From the NCBI RefSeq assembly GCF_023213175.1, contig NZ_CP093312.1, forward strand, positions 372,001 through 436,000: a stretch of DNA of 64,000 nt. The letters are read 5' to 3'. The notes under the pieces are model-generated. The model had not been told where the DNA came from, did not search any database, and saw only the letters and a list, made by a program, of their open reading frames with translations. This stretch comes from Sulfurovum sp. XGS-02 (GTDB lineage: Bacteria; Campylobacterota; Campylobacteria; Campylobacterales; Sulfurovaceae). Positions within the stretch are counted from its first letter, which is position 1, and every line of letters begins with the position of its first letter. Positions 37,087 through 46,363 of this stretch are shown in pieces. A program made the position numbers and the translations under genes.

Positions 37087-38424
37087 CTATCGGAAGCCGT
37101 CCGGGGGAAGTTCCAGTTTTTCCCATTCGAGCTTTCCCCACTCTTTCAGATTATTTTGCAGGCTATCAAGGGTTTTATCCTTATGGCAGGCGTAACAGGC
37201 ATTTGTTTCAGGGGGCATGTGATAGGCTTTTGTCTGTGCAGGGTAGGTAAAACTGAAGAGATGTGAACGTACACTAAAAGGTGATCTAGCAGTATGTTTC
37301 GCGGTTTTGGGCATATGACACTCGATACAAGAAGAGCCCTTTGAATCATCCTTATGATGTGTATGCTCTTCAAGTGTATTCTGGTGTGGTCCTATGACAG
37401 AACCAAAAGAGTGACACTTCAGACAGGCAGCATTACCTTGCGAGTTTTGAGCCGTGTTTGTAAGCTTATGCGGATCATGGCAGTTGATACAGGTAATACC
37501 ATGTTGATACATTCTATCATGAATATACTCATTTCCCTGGGTTCTGTATTTTTTGGCCGTACCGTTCGCCCAAAACTCTTCCGTCTCTTCTCCCAATGCA
37601 AAAGGGGCTGGGAGTTTGTAGCTTATCAATGGATTCCCCGGTTCGTATCCATCAGGATAATCTTTTGCATCCCTCCACAAATCTTCTATATGAATGTATG
37701 GTGCTTCAAGTCTTTTATCCCTATTTCTCATATGACATTGGAAACAGACTTCATTGGTACGTATCGGGTCGGTAAGGCTTGCTTTGAAGATGACACTGTC
37801 AGGATTTTCCGTATGTTGACTTCCAGGTCCATGACAACTCTCACAAGAGATAGCAGGCTCTATACGTTCACCCGTGGACATATATCCTGTAAAGTGGCAC
37901 CCATCGCATGTATTGGAGGTTGGCAACTCTTTATTGTCATGAGGGTAAGCATCTTGGTACCACTCTTGATAGGGTGTAAACTCCTGCCATTTTTTTATCT
38001 CTTCATTCCACTGGTAGTTCCCCAATCTAAAGTCTTTTTTACCGTTGATGGTTTCAGGTATCATATAGCTTTGTGTAAACTTGGATCCTATCGTGTAAAC
38101 AGCCTGGGCGAGTGTAAAGTCTGCACCGGAAGGTAATGCGGTAAAGTCTGCCACTACAGCATCGGGATTTACTTTGATATCTTGTATTATTTTGGAGTGT
38201 AGAGAAAGTATCCAGTCATGATGTTTCTCTTCATGACACTTTTTACATTCTTGGGAACCGACAAAATGCGCACCTTTTTGTTCTTTGGGTTGGAGGTCAA
38301 GATTTAAACTGATACGTGTTTTAGTCAATTGCGTGTAGTAAGGGGTGATTTTAGGCAGGTTACCCCAAATAATTCCTGCGACCATAAGCAATAAAAGAGT
38401 AAAGCCTATGAAAATTTTTTTCAT
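37087..38424 (-). CDS. Octaheme c-type cytochrome, membrane-anchored
   Basis: This 445-residue protein has an N-terminal anchor helix (about 3-21) and eight CxxCH heme sites at 60, 173, 194, 227, 312, 334, 366 and 410. The CESCHGPGSQH segment is shared with the cytochrome c554/hydroxylamine oxidoreductase-type multiheme group. It should face the periplasm and pass electrons to or from a nitrogen, sulfur or metal substrate. The particular reaction cannot be read from the sequence. It is shorter than known epsilonproteobacterial hydroxylamine reductases, and I saw no lysine-type CxxCK site as in NrfA. It overlaps aroE by 4 bases. Confidence 0.88.
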   Translation of the reverse strand: MKKIFIGFTLLLLMVAGIIWGNLPKITPYYTQLTKTRISLNLDLQPKEQKGAHFVGSQECKKCHEEKHHDWILSLHSKIIQDIKVNPDAVVADFTALPSGADFTLAQAVYTIGSKFTQSYMIPETINGKKDFRLGNYQWNEEIKKWQEFTPYQEWYQDAYPHDNKELPTSNTCDGCHFTGYMSTGERIEPAISCESCHGPGSQHTENPDSVIFKASLTDPIRTNEVCFQCHMRNRDKRLEAPYIHIEDLWRDAKDYPDGYEPGNPLISYKLPAPFALGEETEEFWANGTAKKYRTQGNEYIHDRMYQHGITCINCHDPHKLTNTAQNSQGNAACLKCHSFGSVIGPHQNTLEEHTHHKDDSKGSSCIECHMPKTAKHTARSPFSVRSHLFSFTYPAQTKAYHMPPETNACYACHKDKTLDSLQNNLKEWGKLEWEKLELPPDGFR

Positions 38425-39215
38425 AAGATAAATGCTTTCTTCATATGTGCTTTTATCTCCTCAAAGGTAAAAGCATGCTCTGTAAAATACTCAAAAGCGA
38501 TGATACCCTGATAGAGCAGCATATCAGATCCGTCTTTTGTCGGTTTATTGTGTTGTTTTGCAAGTTTTAAAAAAGGGGTCTCTTTCCCGTAGATCACATC
38601 TACACAGGCCTTTGCAGTGGGTATGACTGCATCGAGTATCTCGGAAGGACAAGGAAGTGAGTCATCTTCAAGTCCCGCAGAGGTCATATTGATAACCAGG
38701 TCATAAGGCTTTGGCTGAAAATCATCAAAGGTATGTGTCTCAAATCCGTGCTCTTTGAAGTATGTGAGCCTACCACCGCTGCGATTAAGAATCGTTACTT
38801 CATAACCTGCTTCTTTGAGTATGATAGAAGTGGATTTCGCTGTACCTCCCGCACCTAAAAAAAGTACTGTCTTGGCACCTTTGAATTCTGAAATGGCTTT
38901 TAAGAAACCCGGAGCATCTGTATTGTATCCATAGAGTTTTCCCTCTTTTTCAACGATCGTATTGACCGCACCCACTTTCTGTGCAAAAGGATCCAGTACA
39001 TCACAGGCAGCATAGGCATACTCTTTATGGGGTACGGTAATGTTGATACCTTTCAGGCCAAGTGAGAAGAAGGTTTCTTTGAGTTTGCTTCCCTCTTCAA
39101 GCAGGTAACGGGCATAACAGCCGTCAAAATCCAAGCCCTTAAAAGAGAGGTTGTGCATCAGTGGGGACTTGGAGTGAGACACTGGGTTTCCAAAGATGGC
39201 AAAGAGCTGTTTCAT
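38421..39215 (-). CDS. aroE: Shikimate dehydrogenase
   Basis: The product is 264 residues from ATG 39215. A longer reading from 39275 overlaps trpE and adds an unrelated 20-residue tail, so it is rejected. Motifs are FGNPVSHSKSPLMHN (substrate site), NITVPHKEYAY with the catalytic lysine, NTDAPGF and the nucleotide loop LGAGGTAKS. The enzyme reduces 3-dehydroshikimate to shikimate with NADPH. It lies 19 bp after trpE and overlaps the cytochrome gene, an unusual pairing. Confidence 0.95.
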   Translation of the reverse strand: MKQLFAIFGNPVSHSKSPLMHNLSFKGLDFDGCYARYLLEEGSKLKETFFSLGLKGINITVPHKEYAYAACDVLDPFAQKVGAVNTIVEKEGKLYGYNTDAPGFLKAISEFKGAKTVLFLGAGGTAKSTSIILKEAGYEVTILNRSGGRLTYFKEHGFETHTFDDFQPKPYDLVINMTSAGLEDDSLPCPSEILDAVIPTAKACVDVIYGKETPFLKLAKQHNKPTKDGSDMLLYQGIIAFEYFTEHAFTFEEIKAHMKKAFIL

Positions 39216-39234
39216 AGGGATATTTTGCCCATCT

Positions 39235-40641
39235 TTAGAGTCTCTCCATCTCTTTGAGTGTAGAGAGCAGTGCACCCAGTTTATTTTTCACTTCGAGGTA
39301 TTCGAGTTCCGGTTTTGAATCTGCAACCACACCGGCACCGGCTTGTAGGGTAATAGAGTCCGGTTTGATCAGTGAAGTACGTATGGCGATGGCTGAATCC
39401 ATGTTCCCGTCAAAAGAGAAGTACCCTACAGAACCAGAGTAGAACCCACGCTTTAGTCCTTCATACTGTGCAATGAGCTTCATGGCTTCTATTTTTGGCG
39501 CACCTGTCATGGTTCCTGCAGTAAAGGTAGCGGCGAAGAGGTCAAACATATCTTTATCCTCTTGTAACATCGCTTCGACATCCGATACCATATGCATCAC
39601 ATGAGAGTATTTTTCCACACGCATCATATCAGTCACTTTCACAGTACCTGTCTGTGCCACACGACCTACATCATTACGTCCCAGGTCTATAAGCATAAGG
39701 TGTTCTGCACACTCTTTGGGATCATTGAGCATCTCAATTTCCAGTTCTTTGTCCCGTGCTTTATTTTTGCCTCGTTTTCGCGTACCTGCAATAGGACGCA
39801 GAAGTATCTCTCCTTCTGTCAGACGTACCATCACTTCGGGTGAAGAACCGCAGATAGAGAAGTCTTCATAGTCCAGCAAGAAAAGATAAGGTGAAGGATT
39901 TTTAGAACGCAGCACCCTGTAAAAACTTAAGGGGTCTATCTTCCCTTTCTGTGTATATCGGTTGGCTAAAAGTATTTGGAAAATATCTCCGGATCGTATG
40001 TTCTCTTTAGACTCCACAACCAGTTCTTTAAAACGCTCTTCATCGATACTGAAACTCCCTTCACCCTCAAGTTCTACCGGCTTCAGAGGCATCGGTGTAC
40101 ATGAGTTTGTCAAGATCGCCTCAATAGCACTCACTTTTTCTTTGATAGAGTCATCATTCAACAGTATGGTGAGTGTTGCACTCTTGTGTGAATAGGCAAT
40201 GATGATCTTTGGGCGCACCAGATCAAGATCAGGCGTATCAAGTGGATCAAGCAGTTCATCCATACTCTCTTCAAGTACCGGTTCAAAGACTTTGACCATA
40301 TCATAGGCGATAAAACCGATAAATCCATCAACAAAAGAGAAGCCGAGTTCCAAAGCTTTTTCTTTATAGGCAGCTTGGTCAACACCTTTATAATATGTTT
40401 TTAAAAAAGTGAAGGGGTCCTCTTTTAACGTTTTTTTATGACCGCTTTTGTCGGTATAGAGGGTTGTTTTGTCTTTATAGCTGAGGCGCTCTTGTGCACC
40501 TACAGTGATAAAAGAGAAGTTCCCGTCACTGGTATTGACGACACTCTCAAAAAGCATGGTGACTTCTTTGGGAAAAATCTCTTTTATTTTCCCATAGAGT
40601 GCAACAGGAGTGAGTTGATCAAAAAGTATTGTTTTATGCAT
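39235..40641 (-). CDS. trpE: Anthranilate synthase component I (TrpE-type)
   Basis: This 468-residue chorismate-utilising enzyme has the PIAGTRKRGKN motif near 279, which favours anthranilate synthase over aminodeoxychorismate synthase (PIKGT-type). HLMLIDLGRNDVGRV and TGAPKIEAM follow, and YSGSVGYFSFDG lies near the end. No glutamine amidotransferase partner (trpG) is adjacent, so component II must be encoded elsewhere. It lies between an SPOR protein gene and aroE. PabB activity cannot be fully excluded. Confidence 0.85.
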   Translation of the reverse strand: MHKTILFDQLTPVALYGKIKEIFPKEVTMLFESVVNTSDGNFSFITVGAQERLSYKDKTTLYTDKSGHKKTLKEDPFTFLKTYYKGVDQAAYKEKALELGFSFVDGFIGFIAYDMVKVFEPVLEESMDELLDPLDTPDLDLVRPKIIIAYSHKSATLTILLNDDSIKEKVSAIEAILTNSCTPMPLKPVELEGEGSFSIDEERFKELVVESKENIRSGDIFQILLANRYTQKGKIDPLSFYRVLRSKNPSPYLFLLDYEDFSICGSSPEVMVRLTEGEILLRPIAGTRKRGKNKARDKELEIEMLNDPKECAEHLMLIDLGRNDVGRVAQTGTVKVTDMMRVEKYSHVMHMVSDVEAMLQEDKDMFDLFAATFTAGTMTGAPKIEAMKLIAQYEGLKRGFYSGSVGYFSFDGNMDSAIAIRTSLIKPDSITLQAGAGVVADSKPELEYLEVKNKLGALLSTLKEMERL

Positions 40642-40647
40642 TGTTAT

Positions 40648-41547
40648 CTACCTTGTTGTTATAAAAGCATGTTTATGTATACGGTCTCTCACATCGATGA
40701 GAACACGGTCAACAGATTCTCTATCGCTATAAGGACCTATGAGTAATCTTTTGATACCGCTTCTACTAGGTTTAGTCATGATATATTTGTATCCATTGTT
40801 TTGAATGACCGATATAAAACGTTTGCTTGGTTGTTGTCTATAGGCACCTACTTGTACATAATATCTTCCTGTAGAGACCATTTTAGGCACAGATTTGGAG
40901 GCTACAGGTCTCTTGACCGGTTTTTTCACAGAAGTAACCACCGGTGTAGGTGTCTTTATTGTTTTGGGCTTGACTGTTTTTTCTTCTTTTACCGTTACCG
41001 TTGGTTTTTCAATTGTCTTTGCTTCGTAGGCTATCTGTTCAGCTTTTCTCTTCTCTTGCATTTTTTTCCAATAGGCGATATCGGCAGCATCTTTTGCTTC
41101 TTTCTCTTTGAGCGCGAGTGAAGACTCTTGAACCATATTTTCTTTGCTTGTTTGGGACGCAGGCGCTTTAATCTCTTGATCCTCTATATCTGAGAGCAGA
41201 GTTTCTTTTTGAACGACTACAGTCGATTGTTTAATGCTCTCTTTTTTTGTTTCAACAACCGGTGCTTGAGGTTTACTTTCGATCACATTTGAAAGTGATG
41301 GTTCCTCTTTCACTTTTTCTGATTTAGGTGTCTCTTTCAACTGTAGCTCTGGGGCTATCAACTCTGTTGTATCCTCTTCAAAAGCAAGTCGATTTTGATC
41401 TGGCGTTTTAAGTAAGATCTTAGTGAGTATAATAGCCACTATCAATACAACGATCAGTAATGCGATAATGGTTAAAAGGCTTTTTGTTTTACTGTTTTTA
41501 GGTTCGATATTATCGATAATCAGGTCATCAAGATTGTGATCATGCAT
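40648..41547 (-). CDS. SPOR-domain membrane protein
   Basis: This 299-residue protein has a cytoplasmic N-terminus, one membrane helix (about 24-46), a long low-complexity Lys/Glu/Pro/Val-rich linker, and a C-terminal SPOR domain from about 223 (GRYYVQVGAYR..LLIGPYSDRES). SPOR domains bind septal glycan stripped of stem peptides. It corresponds in position to the SPOR gene between aroE and the DUF1882 gene in Campylobacter, as I recall. Confidence 0.88.
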   Translation of the reverse strand: MHDHNLDDLIIDNIEPKNSKTKSLLTIIALLIVVLIVAIILTKILLKTPDQNRLAFEEDTTELIAPELQLKETPKSEKVKEEPSLSNVIESKPQAPVVETKKESIKQSTVVVQKETLLSDIEDQEIKAPASQTSKENMVQESSLALKEKEAKDAADIAYWKKMQEKRKAEQIAYEAKTIEKPTVTVKEEKTVKPKTIKTPTPVVTSVKKPVKRPVASKSVPKMVSTGRYYVQVGAYRQQPSKRFISVIQNNGYKYIMTKPSRSGIKRLLIGPYSDRESVDRVLIDVRDRIHKHAFITTR

Positions 41548-41612
41548 AGGGGGAGGGTCTCCAGATATAATTTTGTATTGATTATATCATATTTACATAT
41601 ATTATTTAAATG

Positions 41613-42107
41613 TTAGAGTCTATTATAGGGCAGTGTGACGATATTGTATGCTTCGGGCAGTGTAACCGAAGGTAAACATTTCCACTTTTTGGTCATTTTC
41701 TCTTTGAGCGCATTTGAAAGTCTCTGAAGTTGGGCATCTGCCTCCTCTAATGGAAGGTTTTCCACTCTTATAAATACCTGCAGCCGTTCGATATCTTTAC
41801 CTTGATAAATATGATAGTCTGTAATATTGAGTGTTTTAAAGAGGTGCTTTATAAGATGTTGAAATCGTTTGTGCTCATCTCCTTTGTATTCGATCAGAAG
41901 ATAGTTGGTATGGTTCTCTTTCAGTAAGGGTGCTGCAATACTGAATTGTCTATTTTGGTGTTGTTCGAACAGCAGCGGTGTAAGCGGTTCATTGATGCGT
42001 TCAAATTTGGCATAAAAGGTACGATTGCTGAACTGAATCTGTTCTACAATCGTATTTCTTTTAATGTAATAATGGTCATCAAAAAGATCTAGATCAAAAA
42101 CTTTTAT
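41613..42107 (-). CDS. DUF1882 protein lacking a standard start codon
   Basis: An open frame of 164 codons with convincing coding character occupies the glyA/SPOR gap. It reads KVFDLDLFDDHYYIKRNTIV after the first codon and ends IVTLPYNRL. The DHYYIKR segment and the position next to glyA match the Campylobacter DUF1882 protein as I recall it. The frame is the same as glyA: TAA (glyA stop), GGT, ACA, ACA, then ATA AAA GTT. There is no ATG, GTG or TTG near the conserved N-terminus. AAGG, overlapping the glyA stop, lies at good spacing for ATA at 42107. It may use AUA, be made by readthrough or reinitiation, or hide a base error. Its function is unknown. Confidence 0.75.
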   Translation of the reverse strand: MKVFDLDLFDDHYYIKRNTIVEQIQFSNRTFYAKFERINEPLTPLLFEQHQNRQFSIAAPLLKENHTNYLLIEYKGDEHKRFQHLIKHLFKTLNITDYHIYQGKDIERLQVFIRVENLPLEEADAQLQRLSNALKEKMTKKWKCLPSVTLPEAYNIVTLPYNRL

Positions 42108-42116
42108 TGTTGTACC

Positions 42117-43367
42117 TTAGTAGATTGGTTTGTCATAGATCACAAAATCTTGTGCCAGAACTCTCATCTCTTCTTTGATTGTTGCATGCAGTGCAGCATC
42201 ATTGATATTGTCAAGTACATCAGCAATCTTGTTTGCAATGAGTTCAAACTCTTTCTCTTTCATCCCTCTGCTTGTAAGTGCAGGAGAACCGATACGTACA
42301 CCCGAAGTCACAAAAGGACTTCTTGTCTCACCAGGAACAGTGTTTTTGTTTACGGTGATACCTGCTGCTCCAAGCGCAGCATCTGCATCTTTACCGGAGA
42401 AATCCTTATTAAGGAAAGAAACCAGTACAAGGTGATTGTCGGTACCGCCTGATACTACATCATATCCTCTTTTCATAAGTACATCGGCAAGTACTGCTGC
42501 GTTTGCTTTTACTTGTTTTGCATAGACCTTCCATGCATCGCTGAGGTTATGTTTGAATCCAACAGCTTTTGCAGCGACTACATGTACAAGTGGACCACCT
42601 TGGAGGCCAGGGAAGATAGCTGAATTGATCTTTTTGGCGATTTCCTCATCATTTGTCATGATCATACCGCCACGAGGTCCTGCAAGTGTTTTATGTGTAG
42701 TCGTCGTTACAACATCCGCATAGGGGAATGGGCTAGGGTGTTCACCCGCACATACCAAACCGGCAATGTGAGCGATATCTGCAAAAAGGATAGCACCTAC
42801 TTCATCAGCGATCTCTCTGAATTTTTTAAAGTCTATCTCTCTTGCATACGCAGAAGCACCACAGACGATGATCTTAGGTTGTACAATCTTAGCGATCTCA
42901 AGGACTCTGTCATAGTTGATACGCCCATCAAGCTCTACACCGTAAGTGAAAGAGGAGTAGTTTTTACCAGAAAAACTTGGCTTTGAACCATGCGTCAAGT
43001 GACCACCGTGGCTGAGGTCCATTCCAAGTATCTTCTCCCCGGCTTTAAGCAGTGCTGCATAGACAGCTCCATTCGCCTGTGAACCTGAATGCGGTTGAAC
43101 ATTGGCATAGTTACAGTTAAAAAGTTCACATGCTCTGTCGATAGCAAGTTGTTCTACGGTATCAGCAAATTCACATCCACCATAATATCTTTTGTATGGG
43201 TATCCTTCAGCATACTTGTTCGTGAACACAGAACCCATCGCTTCCATTACAGCAGGAATTGTAAAGTTCTCACTGGCGATCATCTCTAAGTGATCTGTTT
43301 GTCTTTCTCTTTCATTCTCGATCGCTTCAAAAATCTCTGGGTCAAATGTTTCTATGGCATAACTCAT
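42117..43367 (-). CDS. glyA: Serine hydroxymethyltransferase
   Basis: This 416-residue pyridoxal-phosphate enzyme interconverts serine and glycine with tetrahydrofolate. [12 protein letters not shown] lies near 29, [13 protein letters not shown] near 89, and the PLP lysine in [16 protein letters not shown] near 225. The length is normal. It is 44 bp downstream of lysS on the same strand. Its TAA stop is followed in frame by the unusual DUF1882 reading frame. Confidence 0.97.
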   Translation of the reverse strand: MSYAIETFDPEIFEAIENERERQTDHLEMIASENFTIPAVMEAMGSVFTNKYAEGYPYKRYYGGCEFADTVEQLAIDRACELFNCNYANVQPHSGSQANGAVYAALLKAGEKILGMDLSHGGHLTHGSKPSFSGKNYSSFTYGVELDGRINYDRVLEIAKIVQPKIIVCGASAYAREIDFKKFREIADEVGAILFADIAHIAGLVCAGEHPSPFPYADVVTTTTHKTLAGPRGGMIMTNDEEIAKKINSAIFPGLQGGPLVHVVAAKAVGFKHNLSDAWKVYAKQVKANAAVLADVLMKRGYDVVSGGTDNHLVLVSFLNKDFSGKDADAALGAAGITVNKNTVPGETRSPFVTSGVRIGSPALTSRGMKEKEFELIANKIADVLDNINDAALHATIKEEMRVLAQDFVIYDKPIY

Positions 43368-43411
43368 AAGGTGTCCTTTGTTAGGTTTATTAGTGGATTT
43401 ATATCCAAATT

Positions 43412-45067
43412 TTACTTTTGCTTCTCTTGCACTCTTTGTTTACAGGCAGCGACATCTATACAGAACATACCCTTGCCTTTTTTGGCAGGTTTGAGTTCAA
43501 TTAGATTTTCGTTTCCACACTTTTTACATTTACTATCTGGCGCACAGATCGGTGCAAGCTCTTCTCTCGGTACTTCCGGTTTCATAGCCGGGAAGAGAAG
43601 TACATCACGGATACTGTGTTGGTTGGTAAGCATCATCACAAGTCTGTCTATACCGATACCCTCACCGGCAGTCGGCGTCATACCGTAGCTTAGTGCTTTC
43701 ACGTAGTCGGTGTCCATATGCATCGCTTCGTCATCACCGGTCGCTTCTTTGGCATCGACTTGTCCCTTAAATCTCTCATACTGGTCAATAGGGTCATTCA
43801 GCTCAGAGAAACCATTGGCGATCTCTTTACCTGCCATGAAGAGTTCAAAACGTTCAGCAATGTCCGGATTCTCATCACTTCTTCTAGCAAGTGGCGAGAT
43901 ATCTACAGGGAAATCGGTAATAAACGTAGGGTTGATAAGCTTTCCTTCAACAAACTCATCAAAGAGTTCAGCCTGCAGATATCCCAAGGTAAGGTTAGGA
44001 TCCACTTTGACATTATGCTCTTGGAGATACGCCAATGCTTTTTCCTTATCTTTGGCAACCTCTGTAGGTACTCCACCTATGGTTGTCAATGATTCGATGT
44101 ACGGTATTTTCGCAAATGGGGTTGTAAAGTCTATCTCTACCTCACCATAAGGCAATTTTCTCTCAAGACCGAGGTTTTCAAAGAGATAGTCAAACAACTC
44201 TTCTGTGATCTCCATCAGTTCGATATAGGTTTTATAGGCCCAGTAAAACTCGATCATTGTAAATTCAGGGTTATGGGTATGGTCCATCCCTTCATTTCTA
44301 AAGTTTCTGTTGATCTCAAAAACAGCTTCCATCCCACCAACGATAAGACGTTTGAGGTAAAGTTCAGGTGCGATACGAAGATAACGTTCTACATCCAGCG
44401 CATTGTGATGTGTGATAAACGGTTTTGCATTTGCACCGCCAGGGATAGGGTGCATCATCGGTGTTTCTACTTCCAAGAACTCTTTATCTTCAAAGAATCT
44501 TCTTACCATTGAAACGATCTTGGATCGCATCACAAAGTTCTCTTTGACTTCTGGGTTCATGATCATGTCAAGGTATCGCTGTCTATATCTAAGCTCCTGG
44601 TCCTGCAGCCCATGGAACTTTTCAGGCAGCGGAGAGATCGCTTTGGAAATGATCTTCATATCTTTACAGTGAAGTGTAAGTTCACCTGTCTGTGTCACAA
44701 AAGGGTATCCTGTTGCTTCGATGATATCACCGACTTCAAAAAGTTTCTTTGCTACATTGTTATAAAAACCTTCCGGAAGTTCATCTCTATTATAATAGAT
44801 CTGTACTAAACCTTGTGCATCTTCTATCTTTGCAAAAGCAGCTTTCCCCATGATACGGATAAATTTGAGTCGTCCTGTTAGTGAGTAGGTTTTGTTCTCA
44901 TCCTTTTTCTCATCACTCTCTTGCTCTTTGATATAAGCACACTCTTCTAAAAACTGTGTTGAAGGGGTTCCTTTCTGTATTTGGTTCGGGTAAGGATTGA
45001 TCCCTTCTTCTCTTAGTTTTTCTGTTTTTTTGATTCGTTCTTGAATATATTGATTTTCAAATATCAA
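43412..45067 (-). CDS. lysS: Lysyl-tRNA synthetase, class II, with a C-terminal cysteine-rich tail
   Basis: This 551-residue enzyme has an N-terminal OB-fold anticodon-binding domain (about 55-160) and a class II catalytic core with [20 protein letters not shown] and [10 protein letters not shown] near the end. The usual length is about 500. The last 45 residues carry C508, C514, C517, C536 and C542 (CKKC and CIDVAAC), which look like a zinc-ribbon tail. The tail is not part of the standard synthetase fold and could add tRNA or protein binding. Confidence 0.93.
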   Translation of the reverse strand: MIFENQYIQERIKKTEKLREEGINPYPNQIQKGTPSTQFLEECAYIKEQESDEKKDENKTYSLTGRLKFIRIMGKAAFAKIEDAQGLVQIYYNRDELPEGFYNNVAKKLFEVGDIIEATGYPFVTQTGELTLHCKDMKIISKAISPLPEKFHGLQDQELRYRQRYLDMIMNPEVKENFVMRSKIVSMVRRFFEDKEFLEVETPMMHPIPGGANAKPFITHHNALDVERYLRIAPELYLKRLIVGGMEAVFEINRNFRNEGMDHTHNPEFTMIEFYWAYKTYIELMEITEELFDYLFENLGLERKLPYGEVEIDFTTPFAKIPYIESLTTIGGVPTEVAKDKEKALAYLQEHNVKVDPNLTLGYLQAELFDEFVEGKLINPTFITDFPVDISPLARRSDENPDIAERFELFMAGKEIANGFSELNDPIDQYERFKGQVDAKEATGDDEAMHMDTDYVKALSYGMTPTAGEGIGIDRLVMMLTNQHSIRDVLLFPAMKPEVPREELAPICAPDSKCKKCGNENLIELKPAKKGKGMFCIDVAACKQRVQEKQK

Positions 45068-45196
45068 GCTCTCTCCTGTTATTGATCTAGTTATTTCATG
45101 TCGATAGAGCCAAGCCCTATGGACTATTTTGACGCTGAGACTGCTTTTAAGGCTATCTCATACGATTTTTATATATTATGAGCGGGTTCTGTCTGT

Positions 45197-45634
45197 CTAT
45201 TGGCACTTCTCACAAAGACCGGTGATCTTCATCGTATGGTCAGTCATTTGAAAGTTGAACTTTTTTGCTATCGCCTCTTGTCTCTCTTCAATCGTTTCAT
45301 CGTAGAATTCTATAATATTACCACATTTTGTACAGATAAGATGATCATGGTGTTTTTTAAGCCCAAGTTCATATTTTTTGCCTTGTACGCCAAAAGAGAT
45401 AGAACTTGCGATCTCTGATGTTTCAAGCAAAGCAAGTGTACGATATACGGTAGCAATACCGATATTGACATCGGGGTGTTGCTCTTTCAGTAGGGTATAG
45501 ATATCCTCAGGTGTAAAATGTCCGTTGTTTTCGTAAAGGAACTTTAAAACAAGCTCTCGTTGTTTCGTGAACTTAAGTCCGTTTTCTTTCAGAAGGGTTT
45601 GGAACTTTTCTAAAAGTAGAGGATATTCAATCAT
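45197..45634 (-). CDS. fur: Fur-family ferric uptake regulator
   Basis: This 145-residue repressor has a winged-helix DNA-binding half (about 1-85), then a dimerisation domain with the metal site KKHHDHLICTKCG, and a C-terminal CEKCQ that completes a structural zinc site. It fits Fur rather than PerR by position between cvpA and lysS, as I recall in Campylobacter, but the two cannot be fully separated by sequence alone. It starts 8 bp after cvpA and is likely co-transcribed. Confidence 0.88.
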   Translation of the reverse strand: MIEYPLLLEKFQTLLKENGLKFTKQRELVLKFLYENNGHFTPEDIYTLLKEQHPDVNIGIATVYRTLALLETSEIASSISFGVQGKKYELGLKKHHDHLICTKCGNIIEFYDETIEERQEAIAKKFNFQMTDHTMKITGLCEKCQ

Positions 45635-45642
45635 ACGTACCC

Positions 45643-46281
45643 TTATTGTTCTATAGTAGTATTCGTACTATTGGTTTCGGTGATCGAAGTATTTGTCTCA
45701 ACGGAAACATTCGTTTCATCCGGAGCAACGACTTCTTTTGTATCTGAAACAGTCAGTCCCAGATCAGAGGTGTCAAGGTTGATAAGGTATGAACCTGTTG
45801 CTCTAAGGTAAGGATAAAGTACAGAATCATTGATGTACTTTTCCAAATTATCTTTGATCAGTGTGACATTCGATAAAGCAGTCACGATCAATGCAAAAAT
45901 AAGGAAATACTTCCCGCCTCCTGCAATGAAACCAAAAAGACGATTGAGAAAACCTAGACCGCTTTCACTGGTTAGTTTGGAAAATATCGTCCCAAGGATA
46001 GTAGCACTGACCCAAATAATGATCAAAATGGCAAGGAAACCGATAAGTTTTAATAGGGATGCATTCTCTAAAGGTAAAAAGTTCGTATCAATAAATGTCG
46101 CAGCTTTATCAGAGAGTCTAGAAGCGAAGTAGACACCGCCTACCAGACCCAAAAGACCAAAGATCTCTTTGATAAATCCCTGCATAAAACCTTTGATCCC
46201 GAGTATCAGTACAATGGCTGAGATGGTGACATCAAAGTAATTAAAATCCATCATTGAAAAACTTTCCATTGAAAAATCCAT
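45643..46281 (-). CDS. CvpA-family membrane protein
   Basis: This 212-residue protein has four hydrophobic helices between about 13 and 125, with the early YFDVTISAIVLILGIKGFMQG segment typical of CvpA proteins, originally named for colicin V production. The C-terminal 50 residues are low complexity (Thr, Asn, Val, Glu). The role is poorly defined (envelope or stress). It lies directly upstream of fur on the same strand. Confidence 0.82.
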   Translation of the reverse strand: MDFSMESFSMMDFNYFDVTISAIVLILGIKGFMQGFIKEIFGLLGLVGGVYFASRLSDKAATFIDTNFLPLENASLLKLIGFLAILIIIWVSATILGTIFSKLTSESGLGFLNRLFGFIAGGGKYFLIFALIVTALSNVTLIKDNLEKYINDSVLYPYLRATGSYLINLDTSDLGLTVSDTKEVVAPDETNVSVETNTSITETNSTNTTIEQ

Positions 46282-46363
46282 ATTATCCCCTGTTTTTACT
46301 ATAGTTTTTGCGTATTGTATCTATATCTCTCTAAAAATGTTTTTAGAGAGGTTTTTGTGATGA

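Noticed and set aside
37354-38136. 260-codon plus-strand open frame opposite the octaheme cytochrome
   Set aside because: The minus strand encodes eight ordered CxxCH motifs and a signal anchor. The plus frame is cysteine- and phenylalanine-rich antisense with no coherent domain.
39215-39275. Longer aroE start at 39275
   Set aside because: The 20 extra residues overlap the trpE coding end, have no similarity to AroE, and ATG 39215 begins exactly at the conserved N-terminus.
39235-40641. PabB (aminodeoxychorismate synthase) instead of TrpE
   Set aside because: The PIAGTRKRG motif is of anthranilate synthase type, while PabB usually has PIKGT. It is kept as a minor alternative.
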